Assembly (NCBI GenBank): GCA_958009055.1
Contig: OY253655.1
Location: 775,808 to 839,807 of the forward strand
Direction of reading: 5' to 3'
Length of the DNA: 64,000 nucleotides
From: Choricystis sp. odSpoLacu1
Lineage: Eukaryota > Chlorophyta > Trebouxiophyceae
Part shown: one piece after another, positions 41,310-51,368 of the stretch
Position numbering within the stretch: position 1 is the first letter of the stretch
Layout of the letters: each line of letters begins with the position of its first letter
The notes under the pieces: generated by a model
Database searches by the model: none
What the model was told of the DNA's origin: nothing
Seen by the model: the letters and a program-made list of their open reading frames with translations, nothing else
Position numbers and translations under genes: made by a program

Positions 41310-42175
41310 GAGAGATAAGAGAGAAGGGAGAGGTGGTTGTGTCCTTTCTGTTGCGGCACACACACACACTCGATGCATTTTTTTGAAGCGTCCACGCCCG
41401 GGGGAGGGCTCTTTTGCTTTTTGCACACGCCAAGAGTAGAAAGAAAGCAAAACGGCGACCCAGGGAAAGCAGGGAGGGGGCAGCAGCGGCAGCGTGCCAC
41501 CACCCCCTTGCCACCTCCTTTCCCATCCCACACTCTTCGCCACCCCGCCACCACAGGCGGGCGAAAAACACGACAAGGAAACAAAAAAAAGGGGGGGCAT
41601 GGAAAAAAAGGGTGTGTGCGGGAAAATGCAGTGTTGCGGTAAAAAAGGGTTAAAAAAAGCGAGGCGCCCCCGCTGGCGACACCAGGCGCACGCGCCAGTC
41701 GGCGCATCACATGCGCCGCACGCGTGTTTCTTTTTTGGGGTTTTGGGGGATGGTTCTTGGGGGCAGAGCAAAAAGCGTAGGGGAGCAGGCGTGCGTGAAT
41801 GAAAAAAAGGCTGGGAGCCACTCACCACCACACACAGAAAGTCAGAGCGAAACACCCAGGCCACGGAGCGCACTCGCACCCGCAGAGGGGAGTGTTTGTT
41901 AAAAAAAATACAGCAGCCAGCACACACGCGAGGGTGGAAGGCGCGGAGGGAGGGAGGAGGTGTGCCTCCCCACTCGCCAAACCGATCAACGCTCCACCCT
42001 TTCTCGCACGGTGACAAGGCGATCGAAGGGATGGGGCGACGACCAGCCAGCAGGAGAGGAGACGCGAGTCGAGGGCAGAGGAGGGTTGGTGGGGGGAGCG
42101 ACGGGGCGCGGGCTATGCATGGCGCCACGCCACGCGCCCTCCCCCTCTCCACGCCTCTCCCCACCCAAATTCCCC
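41310..42175. other. Convergent intergenic region
   Basis: 866 bp between the stops of PEX14 (plus) and the A20/AN1 gene (minus). It is purine/pyrimidine-tract rich with several A-runs (41581-41591, 41640-41660). No gene or conserved element is recognised. Confidence 0.55.
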
Positions 42176-43014
42176 TCAGATCTTGGCCAACTTGTCCGCC
42201 TTGACCACCGGGTTGGCCGCCGCCAGCGCCGCCTTGCCCGTGCCGCGGTGGTCGAAGCCGCACGCGTGCCCCTCGGGCAGGCGGTGCGCGGCGCAGAACA
42301 CGTACTCGCACCTGCACTTGAAGCCGGTGGCCAGGCCCACCTTCTTGCGGCACTCGAAGCAGCGGCCGGGCGGCTGGGGCGGGCGGTCGGGGGCGTCCGA
42401 GGAGGAGGGCGCGGCGGAAGGGGCCGCAGCGTCAGGCTCGGCTTCGGGCGCGGCCGCCGCCTCGGCGGCCGCGCATGGCATCGCCTCGGGGGCGACCACC
42501 TCCACCGGCATGGAGGGCGGGGGCGCGGGTTCGGACGAGGGGGCGGGCGGAGGGGCGGGCTCAGAGGCTTGCTGTTGGCGACTTTTCCAGCAGGCAGAGC
42601 AGAAGCCCTGGGTGGCGTGCGAGCCTGGGGATGGGGGCACAGGGCAGCCCATACGTGGGTCACGGCATAGGGGAGGGGGGTGGCGGGGTGTGTGTGGGCG
42701 CGGGGCGGGCGCCAAACCGTGACACGCCAAACCGTGACAGCGCGACGAGGCGAGCGAGGGAAAGGGCAAAAGCCACCCGGCGCCACCCGCGCACGCACTG
42801 CAGTCACATTGCCCACCGCGGCACGCAGAAGCGCCGACCTCGGTGTCGCGAGGGAGCGGGGGGTCGGAGTGGCGAGGGTTGGGGTGCGGGGCGGGGCGCC
42901 AAACACGTGGCGAGACGAAGCCCCAGGGTGCGGCACCACCGACAAAAAAAACGCACCGTAGAACGCGTTGCAGCCCGAGCACAGCGCGGGCGCGCTCTCC
43001 TGGACGTCCTTCAT
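42176..43014 (-). CDS. A20/AN1 zinc-finger stress-associated protein
   Basis: Two exons, 43014-42957 and 42624-42176, split by a 332-bp intron with a GTGCGT donor; 168 aa. The intron interrupts the A20 finger, which is complete only after splicing: LCSGCNAFYG joined to SHATQGFCSACW gives the C-x(2)-C-x(11)-C-x(2)-C pattern. A Pro/Ala/Glu linker follows. The C-terminal AN1 finger is CFECRKKVGLATGFKCRCE..FCAAHRLPEGHACGFDHRGTG, then KAALAAANPVVKADKLAKI, exactly the plant SAP layout and length. These proteins bind ubiquitin and modulate stress responses, some as E3 ligases. Confidence 0.92.
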
Positions 43015-43299
43015 GGCGGTGTGTGTGTGTGGGGGGGGGGGGAGCGCGGGTGTGGCGATGACGGGGGCGCGCCCCAAAAAAACAGCGAAGCGCAGTGGGA
43101 TTGCTTTTTTGTTGTTGGTTCTTGTCACCGCGGCACGTGCTCTCGCACCAACCCCAGCTGCGTGCGCGTCTCACGCGACCCGCGTTCGCCCCGTGTTGTG
43201 TTGTGGCCAAACGAAGAGACATTCAAGTCTTTGTTTTACACGATCGATTTTCTAAAACACGCGCGTTTCTTGTGTTGTTCTCACTCCCCTCACTTCTCT

Positions 43300-44055
43300 T
43301 CACGACGATGCGCTGCGCCCGTCGATCACCAGCACCGTGTCAGCCATGTTGACCCTCGACACGGCGCGCAGCCAGGACCCCGTCTTGGCGGTGTCCTGGA
43401 TCATCTGCTCCGCCACGCCGCCGCGCGTGGCGGCGCCTTCGACGGGGGCGACCTGGGTGGCGGTAAAGGTCAACGACCCCGTGTTGGCGTTGTAGGAGGG
43501 GTTAGACAGGGTGACGATCATGGTGACGTCGTCCCGGTTGCCGACGGAGGCGAAGATGCCGGCTTGAGCGTTTTTGTTTTCACCGCCCCAGAGTGCCTTG
43601 AAGTCTTTGCCCATGGCGGTCGCCGTCTTGTGGCGGCGGACAGCAAGGATGCCGTCATCCCCAACTTTGGTGGCGGCCAGGTAGGCGGGCACACCCTCCA
43701 GGGTCAGGGTGCGGGTGCGGGGTTCGAACGCGCCGCGCTTGGCCGCGACCGTGTAGGTCACGTCGGAGACAGGCTTGCCCTTGGCCTGCACCGTGTCCTC
43801 GGGCAGCGTCTTGTCGGCGGCATCCTCCTCCGGTTCAGCGGGGGGGGGCGCAGGGGCAGCTTTAGTGGGTGCCGGCGTCGCTGCCGGCTTCTTGGCCGCG
43901 ACGGGCGCAGGCGCAGGCGGCGCCTCGGTCGGCGCGGGCGTGGCGGCCGCCTTCTTTTCTTTGCGGGCGGCGCCCAGGCTTTCAAACTGGGAGGTGACCA
44001 GCAGAGGGGCCAGCAGCAGGGTGAGGATGAGGATGGTGGTGGCGTAGCGAGGCAT
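43300..44055 (-). CDS. Secreted protein of unknown family, tandem paralog A
   Basis: Single exon, 251 aa. MPRYATTILILTLLLAPLLVTSQFESLG is a clear signal peptide, likely cleaved before QFESL. A Lys/Ala/Pro linker (PTEAPPAPAPVAAKKPAATP) follows, then a beta-rich domain with SDVTYTVAAKRGAFEPRTRT, LTLEGVPAYLAA, VTMIVTLSNPSYNANTGSLT and a final VNMADTVLVIDG. It matches the adjacent minus-strand gene (44495-45562) in signal peptide (AQFQSL versus SQFESL), linker, YTL-x-AK-x-(Y/F)-(D/E)-P-x-x-(K/R)-T-LTLE, and the closing SDVVLLAD/ADTVLVID strand. A tandem duplication is therefore likely. No catalytic motif is seen. It could be a wall or extracellular-matrix protein. Confidence 0.7.
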   Translation of the reverse strand: MPRYATTILILTLLLAPLLVTSQFESLGAARKEKKAAATPAPTEAPPAPAPVAAKKPAATPAPTKAAPAPPPAEPEEDAADKTLPEDTVQAKGKPVSDVTYTVAAKRGAFEPRTRTLTLEGVPAYLAATKVGDDGILAVRRHKTATAMGKDFKALWGGENKNAQAGIFASVGNRDDVTMIVTLSNPSYNANTGSLTFTATQVAPVEGAATRGGVAEQMIQDTAKTGSWLRAVSRVNMADTVLVIDGRSASS

Positions 44056-44494
44056 GATGTTTTTGGTGTGCTGGAGGAAAGAGGGAAAAAGGGGGGGGGG
44101 GCGCGGATGGTGGGCGCACTGTCGACACCACACACAGACTCTGTTTGCTTTGCACCAGTCGCTAGTTGGACAAACCAGACGACAATGTGGCAGGATGTGG
44201 TGGCTGGACGCAGGCGGCGTGGTCGCCAACCGCCACGCATGGGGAACCTACAAGGTCGGGACAGCTCAACCATCGTGCCGCGCCGTGTTGCGAAGGGGGG
44301 GGGGCGTGCGCTCCCGTCCCGTGTGTGTGCGTGTGTGACGACACCAAACAACGCACCTGCCTTGCTGGGGAGAGAAAAAAGGGGACGCGGGCCCTGTGGC
44401 GTCGCGAGTTTTGATTTGTTGTCAAATGTGTGTGTTGGCGTTTCGACTTGTGTTAAACTCCGTTTTGTTTGATCCTCCCACACACTTTCATCAC
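44056..44494. other. Intergenic region between secreted paralogs A and B
   Basis: 439 bp, presumed promoter of paralog A. GT-rich runs at 44321-44338 and a G-run at 44091-44102; no other feature is seen. Confidence 0.5.
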
Positions 44495-45562
44495 TCAATA
44501 CGTCGCATCCGCCAACAACACCACATCGCTCAGCGTCACCTTGTTGGTGGGTTTGGCTCCCTTTTTCGCGGCCGTCTCGGTCACCCCACTAGACACCGCG
44601 GGCGCACCCTCCACCAGCGTCGCGTCAAACGTGGCCTTGGACGTCGCAGCATCCCACTTGGGCTTGGCCAGGTCCAGCGCCAGGCCGCGCGTCACGGCGC
44701 CACTCTTGCCCATGAGCAGGCTGGACGCGCCCCCCAGCCAGGAGCCACGCTTGATGAACGAGGGCCCACCCAGCAGGGCAGACGCGGAGCCGAGTTTCGA
44801 TTCTTTGCCATCGGCACCGTTGTCCTTGACGGCGGCGACTTGGGGGGCGACTGTCTCCAGGGTGAGAGTTTTGGCGGCGGGGTCGTACGTCGCTTTCTTG
44901 GCAGTCAGCGTGTAGGTGAGGTCGGCCTTGCCCGTGGATGCCGCAGCAGCCGCCGCCGGTTCCTTGGCTTTGGCAGGCGCGGGAGCCGCAGCCGTCTCCT
45001 CCGCCGCTGGCGCCGGCGCGGCCGCCTTCTTGGCGGCAGTCTTTTTGGGGGTCGGCGGGTCGGCGGGCGCGTCGTCGGCTGCCGGGGCGGGCGCTTTGGC
45101 AGCGGGCTTCTTGGCCACGGGTTTGGTGTCGGCGACGTCGTCACTGCCGAAATCGAAGCCGCTGGACAGCGACTGGAATTGGGCGGTGGCGCAGAGCGCC
45201 AGGGAGAGCAGGATGAGAGCTGAAAGAATTGGTGGAGGTGGGTCAAGTGAGTGTCGGGTGGAGGTGAGTCAAGTGGGTGTGTCAAGTGAGGGTCGGGCAA
45301 AAAAAAGCCCCCCTAAAAGGGCTGACGGTTGACAGCCCGCTTCCCCCCAACCTCGCGTGCACGAGTCGTTTAAACACCACTGTACACGCACGCCAGGTTG
45401 GACGGGGGGGAGGTGGCCTTGCGTTGCCCGGCGCGAGCACAGAAAAGAAACAGCAAAGCATTGATTGCTCTGGCCAGAGGTGCTGCCACGCCGCGCGTCG
45501 TGTGCTCTCCCTCCCTTTTCCCCTGTGGCGCAGTGACTCATCCACTCACCGTGAACACGCAT
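44495..45562 (-). CDS. Secreted protein of unknown family, tandem paralog B, with a 13-bp first coding exon
   Basis: Two exons: 45562-45550 (13 bp: ATG CGT GTT CAC G) and 45219-44495; 245 aa. Only this join restores a start: MRVH|ALILLSLALCATAQFQSL is an excellent signal peptide, while the large exon alone lacks an ATG before the linker. A lysine/alanine/proline linker (VAKKPAAKAPAPAADDAP) precedes the beta-rich domain: KADLTYTLTAKKATYDPAAKT, LTLETVAPQVAAVKD, LALDLAKPKWDAATSKATF, ending in VTLSDVVLLADATY. It shares the layout and key motifs of paralog A downstream. Function is unknown and both are expected to be extracellular. The KKPAAK-type linker resembles histone H1-like tails but follows a signal peptide, so I read it as an extracellular basic spacer. 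Confidence 0.7.
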
Positions 45563-45716
45563 GGTGTGTGTTGCGGATGAGTGGGGGGGAATGGAACGGT
45601 TTTTGCCAAACAAAAAAGTTAAAAATGTGCGACTAGGTCCGCGTCACCCGCCGAAAAACAGAACAACAAAACCGCCCCGCTCTCTCCCACCACACACACC
45701 ACACACACTCCACTCT

Positions 45717-46831
45717 TCACCCTTTCAGCTTGGCGTTCAGTATCTTGTTCAGCAGGCCCGGGTTGGCGCGCCCTTTGGACACTTTCATGAGTTCCCCCAC
45801 AAAAAAACCCTGCAGCTTGGTCTTACCAGCCCTGAACTCAGCCAACTGCCCAGGAAAGGACGCCAGCACGCCATCCACCATGGCTTCAATGGCGGCCGGG
45901 TCTGAGATTTGGGCCAGGCCGCGGTCGTCGACCACGCCGCGCACGCCGCGCGCGTGGTTTGCCGCAGCCCCCGCCAACAGGTCGGGCAGCAACTGTTTGC
46001 CCAGCTTGCCGGACAGGGTGCCGTCCTCTATGAGGGCGACGAGTTCAGCGACGGCGGCGGGGGTTAAAGGCAGCTGGGCAAACGTGCCGTTGCCGGCACC
46101 CCCTTTGACCGCGGCCGTGATGTCCCCCATCACCCAGTTGGCGGCGGGTTTGGGCGGGGCGCCCGCATCCAGCACGGCGGCAAAGTAGGTACCAATGTCC
46201 AGGTCTTCGGTCAGGACGACGACGTCGGCGGGGGGGAGGCCGGCTGTGGAAAGGCGTTCGCGCAGCACGGCCGGCAGTGTCACACTCTCCAACACGGCAC
46301 GTGCGTCGGCCACCACGTCCGCCGGCAGCGCGCCCGGCAACAAATCAGGCTCAGCAAAGTAGCGGTAGTCGGCCAGTCCCTCTTTCACGCGCATCGGCGC
46401 CGTCTCCCCACTCGCTTCATCAAACAAGCGCGTCTCCTGCACAATGTCCTGCGGCCGCCCCGCCGCCAGGGCGGCCGCCTGCCTCGCCACCTCCCAATCA
46501 ATCGCACGCTGCATGGCTGAAAACGAGTTCATGTTTTTGATCTCCACTTTGGTGCCCAGTTTCGTCTCCCCTTTCCTGCGCACGCTCACGTTGACGTCGC
46601 ACCGCATGCCGCCATCCTGCATGACCGCGTCCGACACGCGGGCATAGGTCAGCACGCGCCTCAGTTCGGCGGCATAGGCGGCGGCCTGGGCGCCGGTGCG
46701 CATGTCGGGGCCGGACACGACTTCGAGCAGGGGGACGCCTGTGGAGGGTGTGTGGGGGTGGGGGTGGTGGTTTTGTTGGGTCTCTCTCGCGGCCTGGAAA
46801 AAAGCAACCGCACCACACACCACCACACACA

Positions 46832-46874
<43 letters not shown>

Positions 46875-47809
46875 GCACACACACTCACCTGCCCTGTTGT
46901 AGTCCACCAGCGCAGCATCCCCCCCCGTCAGCTGGGCCGCCCCCTCGTGCACCAGCTTGCCTGCATCCTCCTCCACGTGGGCGCGCTGGATGGTGACGTC
47001 AATGGTGGCACCTTCGACAGCCACGGGCACGGTGAGGGTGCCGGCAGAGCACAGCGGGTGTTCGTGCTGCGAGATTTGGTAGCCTTTGGGCAGGTCGGGG
47101 TAAAAATATTGTTTGCGGTCAAACCGGACCACAGGGTCGATGGCGCACCCCAGGGCCAGGCCAGCAGTCACCGCCTTCACCAGCACCTCCCGGTTGACGA
47201 CGGGCAGGGTGCCTGGGTGGCCCAAGCAGATGGGGCAGACAGCCGTGTTGGGGGGCGCGCCGCCGCGGGTGAGGGCGCACCCGCAGAAAGCTTTGGTGGA
47301 GGTGGACAGCTGGAGGTGGGTCTCAATGCCGATGACGGCTTCATAAGTGGAGAGCAGGGACTGTGAGGGAGAGAGGTGGAAAGGGTCAGAGGTGGGAAGC
47401 AACAACACGCCGCCTCGTCCCACCCCAATCCTCGCGCCCCAAAAACTCTGTTGCTCCTGCACAATGCGTTTGTTTCTTCCATGCAAGTGCCGCTGTGCCG
47501 CGGCCGACTAGAGAAACAAACAACCCGCCCCCCTTCTCCCTCACTCACCTCGACGTCGCCCGTCGTCGTCGCGGCGGCCGCGTCCGCCACCGCTGGCGAC
47601 GGCCGGGGCGCCCGCCGCACGGCCAAACTGTGCAGCTGGCCCGCAATGTGGGCGGTCCACAGGGGTGCCGGCGAGGCGGGCGACGGGGCAGCCAGAGTCA
47701 GAGAGGGCCGCGCCGCCGCACGGGCGAACGGCCAGCGGGAGCCGCCCACGGCCAGCGACATGGAGGTAGTGAGAGTGGGGGACGCCAGAGCCAGGGCGCG
47801 GCGCAGCAT
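45717..47809 (-). CDS. GATB: Glutamyl-tRNA(Gln) amidotransferase subunit B, organellar
   Basis: Three exons: 47809-47549, 47360-46889, 46738-45717; 584 aa. Exon 1 encodes an Arg/Ser/Ala-rich presequence (MLRRALALASPTLTTSMS). The catalytic cradle begins YEAVIGIETHLQLSTSTKAFCGC, with the zinc-type CPICLGHPGTLPVVN, DRKQYFYPDLPKGYQISQ, VPLLEVVSGPDMR, MRCDVNVSV and GTKVEIKNMNSF. The C-terminal YqeY-like domain ends FFVGELMKVSKGRANPGLLN. With GatA/GatC it converts Glu-tRNA(Gln) to Gln-tRNA(Gln) in mitochondria and/or plastids; plant GatB is dual-targeted. The 150-bp second intron is open in frame and holds a (CA)n tract, so a gene finder would fuse it into the protein as a Cys/Val run. Confidence 0.95.
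46808..46886 (+). repeat. (CA)n microsatellite in GatB intron 2
   Basis: A nearly pure CA repeat with one TA and one CGCG interruption. Read on the gene strand it is a (TG)n run that starts just after the GTGAGT donor. Confidence 0.9.
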
Positions 47810-48172
47810 GCGCTGAGGGGAGAGGGCGCCGCAGGGAGAGGCGCAATTCTCTCGAGAGCGAGTCTGGCTGACTTCTCGTTTTTCTTTTCCACACACACCC
47901 TCTTTCCACACACACCCTCTTTTCACACTCTCTTAGCCGCGATCACCCCCGATACACGAGGCTCGTGATCGCCGTCCCTTCATTTTCTCACCAACACAGC
48001 GTGAGTGTGGTGGCTGTGCGGGAAGTGGCGCGTGATCAAGAGCGCTGCATCGCATCCGCCCCTTCCACACGATGGGCAGCCCGCCAGCCCGCGCGCCTCC
48101 CGCCGCCACGCCCCTCTCCAGCCTGTTGCGAGCGCGCGGTACAGATAGCTTAGCACGTTCAGGTCGTGTCGC
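47810..48172. other. Divergent promoter region, GatB / pseudokinase
   Basis: 363 bp between divergent starts. A 17-nt unit (TTCCACACACACCCTCT) is directly repeated at about 47887-47920. No TATA box I would defend. Confidence 0.5.
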
Positions 48173-51100
48173 ATGATCCCACAACAAACCACCGCCTGTT
48201 TGACGACCTCCCCCACACAGGCTTCCCAAACCAAACGCATGCACCACCCCCGCCGCCCCGCCCGCGCGGCTACGGCCGCGAGCACGCTGGTGATAATCGG
48301 ACTGGCACTGACGGGTGTTCTGTGCACAGGTAGGAAAGGATGGGAGAGAGGGAGAGGGGCGGCGAGGCACCGCCAAAAAAAAGAGGGCAGGCAGATCGGT
48401 TTTCCGCGCGCGTCGTCCTGCCCACTTTCCGCCACCACACACACAGCAGCCCCCCCACCCTCTCCCTCCCTGGCCCAAGCCGCGGTCGCTGTCTACAAGC
48501 TGACGGGCCCGGGAGCCACCCCGCCGGCCCCCTGGAAGGCCGCTCTGCTGGAAGGGCTGGTGTGGCGCGCGCTGGCGGCCACGCCGGGTGTTGTCGCCAG
48601 TGTCGACGTCCTGCCCCCCACCTCCGACTCGGACGACCCCACCAGCACATTAGCCTCTGTGCGCGTGCGCGGGGTAGGGGGGTCTGATGCGTTGACCGCG
48701 TTGTGGTCATTCCTTGGGACCAACGCGACGGCCGCGCTGAATGACGGCGTCGCCTCGCTCGGCCTGCCCGGGTGGGACGTGCGCGCCAGCCTGGTGTCGG
48801 TCAACGCGCAGGAGGTGGGCAGCGTGGCGGGTGGCCCAAGCAAGGGGCAGAAGGGGGGAGCGCCCCCGCTGGCTGTGCCGGCCGAAGCGCGGCGTGCGCC
48901 GAGTGGGGGTGGTGGTGGGGCGCCGACGCCGTCGCCGACCGCTGCTGATGCTCCCGCTGTGCCGACGCCGGCACAGCAGCAGAAGGCGGCACCGGCGCCG
49001 GCGTCACCGGCGACGACGCAACCGCCACCGCCGCCGGCGACGACAACGCAACCCCCGCCGCTGCCGCCACCCCGGCCACGACGCAGCCCCCGCCGCTGCC
49101 GCCGCCTACCACCGCCGAGCCCAAGAAGAAGCGGGACGCTGCCACGCCTCCGTCCACCGCACCTGCGCCTGCGGCCGCCCCCCTGCCGCAGCCGCCGTCG
49201 GCGCCACCCGCCGCGCCATCACCCTCCCCTCCCCACCCCCCCGCCCCGGCTCCCTCCGCCCCGCCCCGCCCCACCATCTTTGCGCCATCCGGGGCGGCCG
49301 CAACCGCGGGCGCAGCCGTGCCGGTCGCTCTCACGCTGCGCCTGGCGGGGGCGGAGGGGGCATCGCTCGGCGCCCCTGCCGCGCGCGCGGCGCTGTCGGC
49401 GGCGGTTGGCCAGGCGGCCACAGAGGTGGGACTGGCGGTGGATGACGCCCAAGTGCTGGATGTGCAGGTGAAAGGGGGAGAGAGGGTGGAGGAGGGTTTT
49501 GAAAGACGGAGGCGGGAGTTGCAAAACTCATGTACAGACCATGAACAAACTGATCCCAAAACTAATCCTCCCGCCCCCCAGCGCACCACGTCCCCGTTCC
49601 CCACCCCACGCCGCAGCCTGCGCCAGCCCACCCCCCCATCCTCCTCACCCCACTCCCAAGTCGTGGACGCGCGCGTGGCGGTGGTGGCGCCCCCCCGCGC
49701 GTCGCGCCGCGGCAGCCGCGCCGACCGCGGCTCGGACACCCCAGAGACACTCCTGGCGTCGCCCGCGTTTGCGGCCGCCGTCAAGCGGGGCATGACGGCG
49801 GCGGGCTTTCCCGTGGATGTGGCGGTGGTGGGGGTGAGCGCGAGTGGGGCGGCGGCCCCCGCGCGTGCGCCGGCGCGGGCAGCTGCTGCACCGACCGTGC
49901 CGCCCACGCTGCTGCCTGCCCCTGTGACAGCTGCCTCCGCAGCCCCCACCCCCAAAGTTGGCGTCATCGTGGGCGCTGTGGCGGGTGTGGCGGCGGTGGG
50001 GGGCGTGCTGGCGATTGCGGCCGCGTGGTCCGCGCGCGGTGGGCGGCGCGCCCGCCCGCCCAGCCCTGCTGGCGGTGGTGGCGCCGCCGCCGACACCAAG
50101 CAAACCGCAGACACCCCCCCCCACACCGACACCTTGCACGGCGTCACTGGCGACACCGCGTCCGAGTGCGGCACGGACGCGGGGGTGGCGGCGCTTGCCG
50201 CGACCCCGGGAGTCGCCCGTGTCATGGCCGCCCTGCGCGCCGCGGCGGCCGACCGAGCGGCCGCGGTGGCGGGGGTGCCCCCCCCACCCGCGGGTGACCT
50301 GGTGGCCGGGCGGTACGTGGTGGGGGAGAGGCTGGGGCGGCGCGTGTGCGCCGCGCGCGACGCGCGGGCGGGGGGTGGTGACGCCGCCACCGACGTCGAC
50401 CCCGCCTCCGTCGTGCTCAAGCTGTATGCGCCTGGCGACGCGGCTGCTGCCAATGCCCACGTGTCCCTGGTGAGCCACGGCGGCCCCGGGGGCGCCCCGT
50501 TGGGCGGCGTGCTGCCGATTTTGGCCGACCTCTCGCTCTCCTCCTCCCCCCCCCTCCGCGTCCTCGTCTCCCCGCGCGGCCATTTCTCGCTGGCAGACTG
50601 GCTGGCCGGCACCCGCGGCCGCCGCCCCCGCCCGGGTGCCGAGCGGGGCGGCGCCGCCGCCGCGCGCTACACCGCGGCCGCGGTCGCGCGTCGCGTCGCG
50701 TCCCTGCACGCCGCCCGCGTCGTGCACCGCGTCCTCGACCCCCGCCGCTTTGTGTGGTGGGGGGGCGACTGGTGGTTGACGATGACGGCGGCTGCCTCGG
50801 TGGCGACGGCCACCGAGGCGCCCGCCGTCGTGGGCGCGCTGCGCTATGCGGCCCCCGAGACGCTGGCCGCCGTCGCGGCGGGCCGCGCGCGGGCCGCCGC
50901 GCCCGCGGCCACCGCGGCGGACGCGTGGTCCCTGGGCGCCATCCTGTACGAAGTGTTTGCGGGGCGCCCCCTGTTTCCGGCTGCTGCTCGTGACGCCGCG
51001 GTGGCGGGCGCGCTGCTGGGCCTGGCGCCGTTGCCGACCGAGGCGCCGGGTGGCGGCGCGTGGCACGCGGTGCGCGACCCGGCCGCCCGCGTCCTGCTGC

Positions 51101-51180
51101 AGGGGCTGCTGGTGCGGGAGCCGGGGGCGAGGCTGAGTGTGGGGGACGCGCTGCACTCGCCGGCGTTGGGTGGGGTGTGA
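48173..51180 (+). CDS. Single-pass transmembrane pseudokinase (receptor-like), with a frame break
   Basis: Exons 48173-48329, about 48447-49467 and 49582-51180, roughly 925 aa. A second ATG at 48239 may be the real start. A hydrophobic signal segment (TLVIIGLALTGVLC) leads into an ectodomain with two similar alpha/beta modules (LLEGLVWRALAATPGVVASV; LLASPAFAAAVKRGMTAAGF) joined by a Pro/Thr-rich linker. In the linker near 49066-49071 the frame shifts by one base in a C-run. A transmembrane helix (VGVIVGAVAGVAAVGGVLAI) precedes a kinase-like domain: GERLGRRVCAARD, VVLKLY, then VVHRVLDPRRFVW where HRDxKxxN should be, and DWWLTMTAAA where DFG should be. AAPE and ADAWSLGAILYEV are intact. Catalytic Asp residues are missing, so it is probably a pseudokinase that signals by binding. 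Confidence 0.75.
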
Positions 51181-51368
51181 CAATGACGAGGGGTTGGGAG
51201 GAGGGGAGAAAGGGAGGCCTTTTTTTTTTCTTCGCCACACAAACCGTTTTCCGTCGACGACAGAAAAAAAAAAAAGAAAAAAAAAACGTGTCGTGTCTTT
51301 GATTCCTCGTGCACAAGACAAAAAGAACATCATGCATCCCAGTGTGCGCGCTACCACCCACCCCCCTC

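Noticed and set aside
46739..46888. Cys/Val-repeat segment within GatB as a protein insertion
   Set aside because: It is a 150-bp intron with GTGAGT and CCACAG ends; its (TG)n tract happens to stay open in frame.
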